From: Sulfitobacter sp. HGT1
GTDB lineage: Bacteria > Pseudomonadota > Alphaproteobacteria > Rhodobacterales > Rhodobacteraceae
Length of the DNA stretch: 64,000 nucleotides
Assembly: GCF_013282155.1 (NCBI RefSeq)
Contig: NZ_BLWI01000001.1
Location: forward strand, 1 to 64,000
Reading direction: 5' to 3'
Below are positions 17,814-25,806 of this stretch, in pieces. The translations under genes were made by a program, and so were the position numbers. The stretch's first letter is position 1; every line of letters starts with the position of its first letter. The notes under the pieces were generated by a model, which saw nothing but the letters and a program-made list of their open reading frames with translations, was not told the origin of the DNA and did not search any database.

Positions 17814-18932
17814 TTAACCGGCAATCGCCTCGTCGGCCGTGATGTAGCTCATGCCAAGCGCTTCGCCGACGGCCGCATAGGTCAGCTGGCCCTCATGCAC
17901 GTTCAGGCCCGCCTTGAGATGCGCATCGTCTGAACAGGCTTTCTTCCAGCCCTTATTGGCCAGCGACAGCATGAAGGGCATCGTCGCATTGCCAAGGGCA
18001 ATCGTTGACGTGCGTGCAACCGCACCCGGCATGTTGGCAACGCAATAGTGCATAATGCCGTCGACGTCGTAAATCGGGTCATGGTGTGTGGTGGCTTTGG
18101 ATGTTTCAAAGCAGCCACCCTGGTCAATGGCCACATCGACCAGCACCGCGCCGGGCTTGAGCTCGGACAGTTGTGCGCGGCTGATCAGTTTCGGGGCAGC
18201 TGCACCCGGGATCAGCACGGCACCGACGATCATGTCGGCTTCGCGGGCCAGTTCGATTGTGTTGCCCGCAGACGCATAAGACGTGTTGAACACGCCGCCA
18301 AAGACATCGTCCAGATAGCGCAAACGCGGCAGGGAACGGTCAAGCACGGTAACATCCGCACCCATGCCCGCGGCAATCCGCGCGGCATGTGTACCAACAA
18401 CGCCGCCGCCAATCACAACAACCCGCGCAGGACCAACGCCAGGAACGCCGCCCATCAATACGCCGCGTCCGCCATTCGCCTTTTGCAGGGTCCATGCGCC
18501 AACCTGTGGGGCCAAGCGGCCCGCAACTTCGGACATCGGGGCCAGCAAGGGCAGGCCACCACTGCGGTCTGTGACGGTTTCATAAGCAATGCAGGTCGCA
18601 CCGGAAGCCAGCAGGTCTTTGGTCTGCTCAGGGTCGGGGGCAAGGTGCAGGTAGGTGAACAGGATTTGCCCTTTGCGCAGCATCTTCCGCTCGACGGCTT
18701 GGGGTTCCTTGACCTTAACGATCATGTCGGCGGTTTCGAATACTTCAGCGGCGGTGGCGATGATCGAGGCACCTGCGTCGATATAGGCGGCATCGTCAAA
18801 ACCGGCACCAACACCGGCACCTGTTTCAATGATAACTTCGTGGCCGTGGTTTGCGGCCTCGAAGGCGGCATTCGGCGTCATACCGACGCGAAATTCCTGT
18901 GGCTTGATCTCTTTTGGGCAACCGATTTTCAT
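17814..18932 (-). CDS. ald: Alanine dehydrogenase
   Basis: A 372-residue NAD-dependent enzyme that interconverts L-alanine and pyruvate plus ammonia. The N-terminus MKIGCPKEIKPQEFRVGMTP, the substrate-side KVKEPQ and the nucleotide-binding VVIGGGVVGTHAARIAAGMGA are diagnostic of the AlaDH/PNT family, and the 372-residue length matches Ald. It is divergently transcribed from an Lrp/AsnC regulator across a 142-bp A/T-rich spacer, the arrangement seen for alanine-responsive AldR-type activators. Confidence 0.96.
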   Translation of the reverse strand: MKIGCPKEIKPQEFRVGMTPNAAFEAANHGHEVIIETGAGVGAGFDDAAYIDAGASIIATAAEVFETADMIVKVKEPQAVERKMLRKGQILFTYLHLAPDPEQTKDLLASGATCIAYETVTDRSGGLPLLAPMSEVAGRLAPQVGAWTLQKANGGRGVLMGGVPGVGPARVVVIGGGVVGTHAARIAAGMGADVTVLDRSLPRLRYLDDVFGGVFNTSYASAGNTIELAREADMIVGAVLIPGAAAPKLISRAQLSELKPGAVLVDVAIDQGGCFETSKATTHHDPIYDVDGIMHYCVANMPGAVARTSTIALGNATMPFMLSLANKGWKKACSDDAHLKAGLNVHEGQLTYAAVGEALGMSYITADEAIAG

Positions 18933-19074
18933 GGGGTATTTCCTAGGTTATGGGCTCTTGCAAATAATATAATCCGAAAAAAACGAAATTTGGCACCGAT
19001 TATGGGTCGCGTTTTGATGATAAGTTAGAATAAAACACGGTGAATTAGACAAATAGCGAGAGAGTATTGCGCAG

Positions 19075-19533
19075 ATGGCCCTTGATGACATTGACCGCCG
19101 CATTCTGACTGCCCTTCAACGCAAAGGGCGGATGTCGAATTCAGATCTTTCAGAGCAGGTGCATTTGTCGCCTTCCGCATGCCACAGGCGCGTGCAACAA
19201 CTTGAAACAGACGGATATATTCAGGGGTATGTCGCCCTGCTGAACGCCCGAAAGATGGGGGTTCCGACCACAGTTTTCGTCGAGATCACGTTGCAGGGGC
19301 AAGCCGATGAAGTCCTCGATTCGTTCGAAAAAGCGGTGTCGCTGATACCAGCCGTGCTTGAGTGCCATTTGATGGCTGGTTCTGCGGATTATTTGTTGAA
19401 AGTGGTCGCCGAAGACACCGAAGATTTCGCGCGTATCCACCGTCAATTTCTGGCCCGTCTGCCAGGTGTGGGGCAGATGCAATCCAGCTTTGCCTTGCGC
19501 ACGGTCCGCAACACCACCGCCTTGCCGGTCTGA
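19075..19533 (+). CDS. Lrp/AsnC family transcriptional regulator, probable regulator of ald
   Basis: A 152-residue regulator: an AsnC-type winged helix at about 3-62 (LDDIDRRILTALQRKGRMSNSDLSEQVHLS, seen here as DRRILTALQRKGRMSNSDL) and an RAM ligand-binding domain at about 70-145 (HLMAGSADYLLKVVAED). Divergent placement opposite ald suggests that it senses alanine or another amino acid and controls ald. The intervening DNA is A/T-rich as expected for Lrp-type sites. The ribosome-binding site is weak (GAGAG). Confidence 0.92.
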   Translation: MALDDIDRRILTALQRKGRMSNSDLSEQVHLSPSACHRRVQQLETDGYIQGYVALLNARKMGVPTTVFVEITLQGQADEVLDSFEKAVSLIPAVLECHLMAGSADYLLKVVAEDTEDFARIHRQFLARLPGVGQMQSSFALRTVRNTTALPV

Positions 19534-19614
19534 CCGGCGGCGTGTTGATCTGCGTCAATGCGTGGGATCTCTAAAGGCTTAACATGATTGTATAATCCTA
19601 AAGGAGAATCGACA

Positions 19615-20343
19615 ATGATCGACGTCAAATCTGGAACGCAGGAAGGCCTGCTAGAGGTGCATATGTCAGCACCCATCACCGACAAAGACTATGCCGATGT
19701 GCTGATGCCAGCCATTGATGCGGCCCTCGCCAAAGGGGAAAAATTGCGCATGTTGGTGGTCATGAATGCGGACCTGACCGACTTTACCATGGGGGCGTTG
19801 TGGGACGACGCAAAGCTGGGAATCGGTAACTGGCGTGGATTCGAGCGAATCGCCATCGTGACAGCCAACAAAGCGATGACCCGACTGGTGCGCGCCTTCT
19901 CTATTTTGATGCCTTGTCCGGTGTCGGTGTTCGGAAAATGGCACGAAGACGAGGCCCGACTGTGGCTTTTCGAGTCACTTGGGGCGATTCACCAGACCGA
20001 TTTGGGTGCCGGTGCGCTGCATCTTGAAATGTTGGGCAAGATCGACGCCGATGTTTACGCATCGGAGACCGAAGATCTGAACGCGTTTGTGCGCAAGAAC
20101 GACCGCTTTCGCCTGCTGTTGGACATCAGACGCTTTGACGGCTGGCAGGGTTTGGGCGCAATGGCGTCGCATTTCAAGCTTGTGCGCGACCACGTAGGCC
20201 AGTTGGACCGCGCCGCAATCGTCGGAGAATCGAAGTGGGAGGCGATGGTTGTTCAGGTGGTCAAACGTCTGGTCGGCAAAGAGGCGCGGTATTTCGACAA
20301 GAACGACTTTGAGGCGGCCAAGGCCTGGATCACCGCCGACTGA
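19615..20343 (+). CDS. Tandem SpoIIAA-like (STAS superfamily) protein
   Basis: A 242-residue soluble protein made of two SpoIIAA-like domains (PF11964), residues about 1-122 and 123-242. Each shows the pattern beta-strand, acidic loop, LRMLVVM or FRLLLDI strand, then WRGFERIAIVT or LDRAAIVGESKWE. AAGGAG lies 8 nt before the chosen ATG. Single-domain members are common, so the duplication is less usual. Function is unknown: they are thought to bind lipids or partners rather than act as sporulation factors. It is probably monocistronic. Confidence 0.8.
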   Translation: MIDVKSGTQEGLLEVHMSAPITDKDYADVLMPAIDAALAKGEKLRMLVVMNADLTDFTMGALWDDAKLGIGNWRGFERIAIVTANKAMTRLVRAFSILMPCPVSVFGKWHEDEARLWLFESLGAIHQTDLGAGALHLEMLGKIDADVYASETEDLNAFVRKNDRFRLLLDIRRFDGWQGLGAMASHFKLVRDHVGQLDRAAIVGESKWEAMVVQVVKRLVGKEARYFDKNDFEAAKAWITAD

Positions 20344-20378
20344 AACCGGTTAGATAGAAAATCCGTCAGACAAAATAA

Positions 20379-20408
20379 AACCCCCGGCACCTGATGGTAT
20401 CGGGGGTT
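20379..20408 (-). terminator. Intrinsic terminator of rpsU
   Basis: AACCCCCG pairs with CGGGGGTT around a 14-nt loop. Read on the minus strand the hairpin is followed by TTTTATTTTG, so it most likely ends rpsU; the plus-strand side has no T-run but may still slow transcription from the STAS gene. Confidence 0.75.
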
Positions 20409-20436
20409 CGTATTCTTATGCGTCGCTTGGAATGAT

Positions 20437-20643
20437 TTACATCATACCTTCGCGCTGCAATTTTTTCCGCGCCAGTTTCCGGGAACGGCGGATCGCTTCG
20501 GCTTTCTCGCGTGCTTTTTTGACGGAAGGTTTCTCGAAATGCTGCTTAAGCTTCATTTCACGAAACACACCTTCGCGCTGAAGTTTTTTCTTCAGGGCGC
20601 GCAGCGCTTGATCGACGTTGTTATCGCGAACACTAACCTGCAT
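20437..20643 (-). CDS. rpsU: 30S ribosomal protein S21
   Basis: A 68-residue very basic small-subunit protein. [20 protein letters not shown], the following [11 protein letters not shown] and the C-terminal [12 protein letters not shown] are typical of alphaproteobacterial S21. AAAGGTGG lies upstream of the start. It is divergent from COQ9. Confidence 0.97.
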   Translation of the reverse strand: MQVSVRDNNVDQALRALKKKLQREGVFREMKLKQHFEKPSVKKAREKAEAIRRSRKLARKKLQREGMM

Positions 20644-20696
20644 GTGGTTTTCACCACCTTTCTAGTTTGAAGTTGCAAGGATTTGCAGGAACTGGC

Positions 20697-20725
20697 CATA
20701 TAGCAACGAAGACCTATATTGTCTA
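20697..20725 (-). promoter_or_regulatory. Probable sigma-70 promoter of rpsU
   Basis: On the minus strand TAGACA and TATATG are separated by exactly 17 nt, leaving a leader of about 50 nt before the rpsU start. Confidence 0.4.
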
Positions 20726-20758
20726 GTGCAAAGCCATTGACCGCTAAGGAGGCCCGCC

Positions 20759-21457
20759 ATGACCGAAACCACCCAAAACCCCAAGGATCAACTGCTGGAA
20801 GCCGCATTAATGCATGTTCCTTTTGATGGTTGGTCAGAGGCGACATTTCAGGCCGCCATCGCGGATACAGGTGTTGATTCGACCATTGCCCGCGCCGTTT
20901 GCCCCCGTGGGTCGGTTGATCTGGCTGTCGCCTTTCACAAGCAGGGCGATGCCAAGATGCTTGAGCGGATGAAATCCGAAGACCTGAGCGAGATGAAATT
21001 CCGCGACAAGATCGCTGCAATGGTCAGGTTCCGCCTTGAGGTGGTGACGGACAAGGAAGTCGTGCGGCGTGGGACGACCCTGTTTGCCTTGCCCCAACAT
21101 GCCCCCGATGGTGCCAAGCTGGTTTGGGGCACATGCGATGCCATATGGGATGCCTTGGGCGATACGTCAGATGATGTAAACTGGTATACGAAACGGGCAA
21201 CGCTTAGTGCGGTCTATTCCGCTACCGTGTTGTTCTGGTTGGGCGACACCAGCGACGGCCATCAAGCAACATGGGAATTCCTCGACCGTCGCATTGAAAA
21301 CGTGATGCAGATCGAAAAGCTAAAGGCGCAGGTGAACAACAGCCCGACATTGAGCAGGCTTATGGCGGGCCCGAACTGGCTGCTGTCCCATGTAAAAGCG
21401 CCGAACCGGTTGCCCAAAATGAATCTGCCGGGCAGTTGGACCAGCCCGCGGCGCTAG
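20759..21457 (+). CDS. COQ9 family protein
   Basis: A 232-residue member of the COQ9 family, a TetR-like helical fold that binds lipids and assists the hydroxylation steps of ubiquinone biosynthesis. The N-terminal helix-turn-helix-like part (VPFDGWSEATFQAAIADTGVD) and the C-terminal COQ9 domain (YTKRATLSAVYSATVLFWLGD, DRRIENVMQIEK) are recognisable. TAAGGAGG precedes the start. The family is restricted mainly to alphaproteobacteria and mitochondria. Confidence 0.92.
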   Translation: MTETTQNPKDQLLEAALMHVPFDGWSEATFQAAIADTGVDSTIARAVCPRGSVDLAVAFHKQGDAKMLERMKSEDLSEMKFRDKIAAMVRFRLEVVTDKEVVRRGTTLFALPQHAPDGAKLVWGTCDAIWDALGDTSDDVNWYTKRATLSAVYSATVLFWLGDTSDGHQATWEFLDRRIENVMQIEKLKAQVNNSPTLSRLMAGPNWLLSHVKAPNRLPKMNLPGSWTSPRR

Positions 21458-21542
21458 GCTGGCTTCACACTGACTTTCAGACCTGATAGCCCCCGACGGG
21501 TTCGCATTTTCCGCTTACCTGAAATGTTGGTGTCTGGGTATA

Positions 21543-22268
21543 ATGTCCATTCCTTTGATTGATCTGAATGCTGTGTCCTTTGCCCCCGGCGGCGTTGCGG
21601 TGTTGCATGATGTAACCTTGCAGGCGAACGAGCGGCGGATCGGTGTCGTTGGTCGAAACGGATCAGGCAAGACCTCGCTGGCGCGGGTTTTGGCCGGGTT
21701 GGTTTCCCCCGCAGCAGGGCAGGTGCGCATTGCAGGCGTGGATGTCGCAAAAGACCGCAAGGCCGCTTTGCGCACCGTCGGCATTCTGTTTCAAAACCCC
21801 GATCATCAGATCATCTTTCCCACGGTCGAAGAAGAAATCAGCTTTGGCCTGACCCAGCTTGGCCAATCCGGCACTGACGCCGCGCAAAACACGACTGCGA
21901 TGCTGGCCCAATTTGACCGGACCCACTGGGCCAAAGCGGCGATCCACCAATTGTCGCAGGGCCAACGCCAACTGGTGTGTCTGATGTCAATCTTGGCGAT
22001 GCGACCCAAACTGATCATTCTGGACGAACCCTTTGCGGGCCTCGATATTCCGACAACGCTGCACCTGACCCGCGTGTTGTCACAGCTTGATGCGCATCTG
22101 GTGCACATCACCCATGACCCGCAACATCTGGCTGGCTACGACCGCGTCATCTGGATCGACGAAGGGCGCGTCGCCCGGGACGGTGCCGGCCAAACAGTGA
22201 TACCGGCCTTTATGACCCGGATGCAGCAGTTGGGAGAGCAGGATGATTTCACTCACCTCTCCGGTTAA
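21543..22268 (+). CDS. bioM: Biotin ECF transporter ATPase BioM
   Basis: A 241-residue ABC ATPase of an energy-coupling-factor importer. Walker A GRNGSGKTS (about 38-46), Q-loop LFQNPDHQIIF, signature LSQGQRQLV and Walker B LIILDEPFAG are all present. FQNPDHQ is the ECF-type Q-loop. It overlaps the EcfT-type gene downstream by 26 bp, as in bioMN operons of alphaproteobacteria. No bioY (substrate-binding membrane protein) is adjacent, so the biotin assignment rests on similarity of the pair. Confidence 0.85.
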   Translation: MSIPLIDLNAVSFAPGGVAVLHDVTLQANERRIGVVGRNGSGKTSLARVLAGLVSPAAGQVRIAGVDVAKDRKAALRTVGILFQNPDHQIIFPTVEEEISFGLTQLGQSGTDAAQNTTAMLAQFDRTHWAKAAIHQLSQGQRQLVCLMSILAMRPKLIILDEPFAGLDIPTTLHLTRVLSQLDAHLVHITHDPQHLAGYDRVIWIDEGRVARDGAGQTVIPAFMTRMQQLGEQDDFTHLSG

Positions 22269-22839
22269 AACCCGCGCCCATGGTTGGCCTGCCGGGGCCA
22301 AGCTGGCGGCACTTTGCGCGGCAACGCTGATCTTGTTCAGCTTCACCGCGCTTTGGTTTCAGATCGCGACGCTCACGGCGACACTGACACTCTATGCGCT
22401 GCCGGGATGGGCGTTTTTCAAGACAGGCATGGCACGGCTGCGAATCCTTTGGCCCTTTATGGCGCTGATCCTGATATGGCATGTGGCGACCGATGACCTT
22501 GGAAACGGTGCGGTGATCGCTTTGCGCATGGTCAGCGCTGTTGGAATTGCCAATCTGGTGACAATGACGACCAAGCTGTCGCAGATGGTCGATGTGGTGA
22601 CATGGCTGACCACACCGCTGCGCAAGATCGGCCTCAAGACCCGTAGCCTTGAACTGGGGATCGCCCTGGTCATCCGCTTTATTCCGGTGCTGGTGGAAAA
22701 GGGCCAGATGCTGGCACAGTCATGGCGGGCAAGATCGGCCAAACGGCTGGGCTGGCGGACGATTATTCCCTTTGCCGTGCTTGCCCTTGATGATGCGGAA
22801 CATGTGGCCGAGGCCCTGCGCGCCCGTGGCGGTCTTTAG
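22243..22839 (+). CDS. bioN: Biotin ECF transporter transmembrane protein BioN
   Basis: A 198-residue integral membrane coupling protein (EcfT/CbiQ family) that links the ATPases to the substrate-binding subunit. About four to five hydrophobic helices are visible, and the C-terminal half carries the coupling-helix signature around SWRARSAKRLG. It overlaps bioM by 26 bp and has GGAG before the start within the bioM coding region, indicating translational coupling. Confidence 0.85.
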   Translation: MISLTSPVKTRAHGWPAGAKLAALCAATLILFSFTALWFQIATLTATLTLYALPGWAFFKTGMARLRILWPFMALILIWHVATDDLGNGAVIALRMVSAVGIANLVTMTTKLSQMVDVVTWLTTPLRKIGLKTRSLELGIALVIRFIPVLVEKGQMLAQSWRARSAKRLGWRTIIPFAVLALDDAEHVAEALRARGGL

Positions 22840-22930
22840 CAAGCTCCTGACGTTTATCAGTTCGCTCTGTACGTCCCCTTTGGTTGGCCTATGTTGAACG
22901 CAACACAGACACCCGAGGAGGCACCACATC

Positions 22931-23917
22931 ATGTCAGACGTCATGCGCGCGATTGAAATCACCAAACCCGGCGGGCCCGAAGTCCTGCAACCGGTTGAAC
23001 GCCCGATTCCACAACCTGCCCACGGTCAGGTCGTGATCAAGGTTGCCTATGCCGGTGTGAACCGCCCCGACGCCTTGCAACGCGCCGGCATGTACGCCCC
23101 ACCCCCGACAGCCAGCGATCTGCCGGGCCTCGAGGCGTCAGGCGAAATCTTCGCGATCGGCGAAGGCGTTTCGGGCATGTCCATCGGCGACAAAGTCTGC
23201 GCCTTGCTGCCCGGTGGCGGCTATGCCGAATATGTGGCCACACCTGCGGCGCATTGCCTGCCGGTGCCCAACGGAATGGGCATGAAGGAAGCGGCCTGCC
23301 TGCCCGAAACATTCTTTACGGTCTGGTCCAACGTTTTCATGCGCGGAGGCCTAAAGGCGGGCGAACGGTTTCTGGTCCACGGCGGGTCGTCGGGCATCGG
23401 GACGACAGCCATCCAGCTTGCCCGCGAATTTGGCGCACGTGTCTTTGCAACAGCAGGGACCGACAGCAAATGCGCAGCCTGTGCCAAATTGGGGGCCGAA
23501 GCCGCGATCAACTATCGCGATACCGATTTTGTGGATGTGCTGAAAGCCGAAGGCGGCGCTGACCTGATCCTCGATATGGTGGGCGGCGATTACATCCCGC
23601 GCAACCTGCAAGCGCTGGCCGAAGATGGCCGTCTTGTGCAAATCGCCTTCCTCAGCGGCCCCAAGGTCGAGGTGAATTTTGCCACGTTGATGACCCGCCG
23701 GTTGACCATGACAGGCAGCACCCTGCGCCCGCAAAGCGATCTGGCCAAAGCCCGGATCGCAGACCAGTTGCGTGAACATGTCTGGCCGCTGCTGGACGCT
23801 GGCAAAATCGCACCCGTGATGGACAGCGAATATGAATTCGAACAGGCCAGCGATGCCCATGCCCGCATGGAGACCAGTGGCCATATCGGAAAAATTGTAC
23901 TCAAGGTAAATGGATAG
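22931..23917 (+). CDS. NAD(P)H-quinone oxidoreductase, PIG3 family
   Basis: A 328-residue zinc-free medium-chain dehydrogenase/reductase. The N-terminal GroES-like domain has VAYAGVNRPDALQRAGMYAPP (in two parts, YAGVNRPDALQRAG and MYAPPP), and the nucleotide-binding domain has FLVHGGSSGIGTTAIQLAREFG, typical of the TP53I3/PIG3 subgroup. AGGAGG is 9 nt before the start. NADPH-dependent one- or two-electron quinone reduction is the family activity. A second quinone oxidoreductase follows 9 bp downstream. Confidence 0.9.
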   Translation: MSDVMRAIEITKPGGPEVLQPVERPIPQPAHGQVVIKVAYAGVNRPDALQRAGMYAPPPTASDLPGLEASGEIFAIGEGVSGMSIGDKVCALLPGGGYAEYVATPAAHCLPVPNGMGMKEAACLPETFFTVWSNVFMRGGLKAGERFLVHGGSSGIGTTAIQLAREFGARVFATAGTDSKCAACAKLGAEAAINYRDTDFVDVLKAEGGADLILDMVGGDYIPRNLQALAEDGRLVQIAFLSGPKVEVNFATLMTRRLTMTGSTLRPQSDLAKARIADQLREHVWPLLDAGKIAPVMDSEYEFEQASDAHARMETSGHIGKIVLKVNG

Positions 23918-23926
23918 GAAACCGTC

Positions 23927-24901
23927 ATGGCACTAACAGCAATAATCGAGGCCCACGGCGGCCCCGAGCAATTCAAGCTTGTGGATATCGAGGTCGGCGA
24001 ACCCGGCCCCAATGAAGTCCGTATCGCCCATAAGGCCATTGGACTTAACTTTATCGACGTCTACCAGCGCACCGGCCTGTACCCGATGAAACTGCCCCAT
24101 GCGATGGGGATGGAAGCCGCAGGCATCATCGAAGCGGTTGGCGAAGGGGTGACCCACCTCAAGGTCGGCGACCGCGCGGCCTATGCCTCGCAACCCCCCG
24201 GTGCCTATACCGAAGCGCGCGTGATGCCCGCAGCTCAAGTATGCCCGCTGCCCGACGGCATATCGTTCGAAGAAGGTGCCGCAATGATGCTCAAGGGCAT
24301 GACGGTAGAATATCTTTTCCACCGCACCACCCCGCTCAAGCGGGGCGATACGGTTCTGTTTCATGCCGCGGCCGGTGGCGTCGGCCTGATTGCCTGCCAA
24401 TGGGCAAAGTCCGAAGGGATCACCCTGATCGGCACAGCAGGAACAGACGAGAAATGCCAACTGGCCCTGGATCACGGGGCCGCCCATTGCATCAATTACC
24501 GGACGACGGACTGGGTCGCGCGCGTGGCTGAACTGACAGGTGGCGTGGGCGTTGATGCGGTGATGGATGCAGTGGGCGCTGACACATTCGAAGGGTCGCT
24601 TGACAGCCTGAAACCATTGGGAATGATGATCTCATTCGGAAACGCATCCGGCCCGGTACCCCCCTTCAGCGTTGGCATTCTGGGGGCGAAAGGGTCGCTG
24701 AAAATCACGCGCCCTACGATCTTTACGCATATTGGCGATCACGCAACCTGTCAGGCAATGGCCAAGCATTTGGCAGACAAGGTGATGTCCGGTGACGTGA
24801 AAATAAACATCGGCCAGCGTTTTGCGTTGCAAGATGTCGCCAAGGCCCATGTCGCACTTGAAGCGCGCCAGACGACTGGCAGCACGATCCTCGAGATCTA
24901 A
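23927..24901 (+). CDS. Quinone oxidoreductase, QOR1 family
   Basis: A 324-residue NADPH:quinone reductase of the zeta-crystallin/QorA subgroup. IGLNFIDVYQRTGLYP, the cofactor region VLFHAAAGGVGLIACQWAK and GVGVDAVMDAVG are diagnostic. It begins 9 bp after a PIG3-type paralogue and is surely co-transcribed. The two proteins belong to different subgroups, so this is not a recent duplication. A long inverted repeat follows the stop. Confidence 0.93.
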   Translation: MALTAIIEAHGGPEQFKLVDIEVGEPGPNEVRIAHKAIGLNFIDVYQRTGLYPMKLPHAMGMEAAGIIEAVGEGVTHLKVGDRAAYASQPPGAYTEARVMPAAQVCPLPDGISFEEGAAMMLKGMTVEYLFHRTTPLKRGDTVLFHAAAGGVGLIACQWAKSEGITLIGTAGTDEKCQLALDHGAAHCINYRTTDWVARVAELTGGVGVDAVMDAVGADTFEGSLDSLKPLGMMISFGNASGPVPPFSVGILGAKGSLKITRPTIFTHIGDHATCQAMAKHLADKVMSGDVKINIGQRFALQDVAKAHVALEARQTTGSTILEI

Positions 24902-24926
24902 GACAAATCGCCGCTATCGCGTCGCT

Positions 24927-25010
24927 GCCTCCGGCGGGGATATTTAGAAAGCCAGAGAAGGGGAAGGACGTCCCTGTCTTCTCTGGCTCTTAAATATCCT
25001 CGCCGAAGGC
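24927..25010. terminator. Long imperfect inverted repeat, bidirectional terminator
   Basis: Two 33-34-nt arms (24927-24960 and 24978-25010) match with only a few mismatches; each arm holds GCCT(C/T)CGGCG, then GGATATTTA, then GCCAGAGAAG. It lies between the convergent qor and RNase T2 genes and should form a very stable RNA hairpin from either strand. A smaller perfect hairpin (ATCGCTC-ATT-GAGCGAT) follows at 25012-25028. Related sequences occur at 38854, 53910 and 58317. Confidence 0.75.
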
Positions 25011-25032
25011 CATCGCTCATTGAGCGATCGTG

Positions 25033-25677
25033 CTATTTTATCGGCGCGAAAAGCGCGTTGTTAAGTGTGCAGTCCTTGATCACATCACGCCCGCACGGTA
25101 CGGGCGCAAGGGTTTTGGAGAGGCAGATGCGGACCTCTTGAATGTAGCCGTTTTTGCATGTGACTGTGACGCCGTCTGCCGACATTTCAGGATTTGATTT
25201 TAGAAATGCCGCCTCAACCACCGAGGCGGGGAGTGTGATGCCTTTGGTAAGTTTCCGGAAGACGGCCGGGCGTTGGACTGTGGCATAGGCCTCTCGCGAG
25301 GTTTCGAAGTAGGTTGCGGCAGAAAGCCCTGTGCAACTGCCGTGCTTTTTCCATTGATGCCATGCGAGGCCCGGGGTGCCCATAATATCGGCCATCGTAG
25401 CGGTCATTCCGCGGGACGGGGGCCGTTCAACGGTGTGGCAAAACGATGGGTAGCCGCGATGGAACTGCGGCCACAGCCCATGCATGATCCAGCCGTGGTC
25501 TTGGGACGCGTCGCATTGGGGCGAGCGGCGCGCATCCCCTTCAAGGGCGCACCAGTTCGGCGACCAGCTGAGGGACAGAACATAATAGTCGAACTCTCCG
25601 GCTATTTCGCCTTCGGCGGCGGCCCCGCGGGGGGAAACCGCAAGAAGTGTCACAAGGCACAGGATCAGCAAACGCAT
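25033..25677 (-). CDS. Secreted ribonuclease T2 family protein
   Basis: A 214-residue protein with a signal peptide (residues 1-21, AAA-E), so periplasmic or secreted. It carries both RNase T2 active-site motifs: CAS1 as WIMHGLWPQ (H66) and CAS2 as WHQWKKHGSC (H107, K111, H112). In the fungal prototype the residue after the CAS2 first histidine is a catalytic glutamate; here it is Q108. Several cysteines are positioned for disulfides. The likely role is degradation of external RNA for nutrients. It appears to be a single-gene unit. Confidence 0.9.
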   Translation of the reverse strand: MRLLILCLVTLLAVSPRGAAAEGEIAGEFDYYVLSLSWSPNWCALEGDARRSPQCDASQDHGWIMHGLWPQFHRGYPSFCHTVERPPSRGMTATMADIMGTPGLAWHQWKKHGSCTGLSAATYFETSREAYATVQRPAVFRKLTKGITLPASVVEAAFLKSNPEMSADGVTVTCKNGYIQEVRICLSKTLAPVPCGRDVIKDCTLNNALFAPIK

Positions 25678-25806
25678 TGGGGTCTTTCCTTATTCAGCTT
25701 GGATCACTATATAAGCTGTAAGTTCCCCCACAATGGAAACCGTTCTGCCCCGGCAGGACAGCCAATTTCAGGCGACGGGGAAGGTGTGTTTTAAGGAGAG
25801 ACCGAT

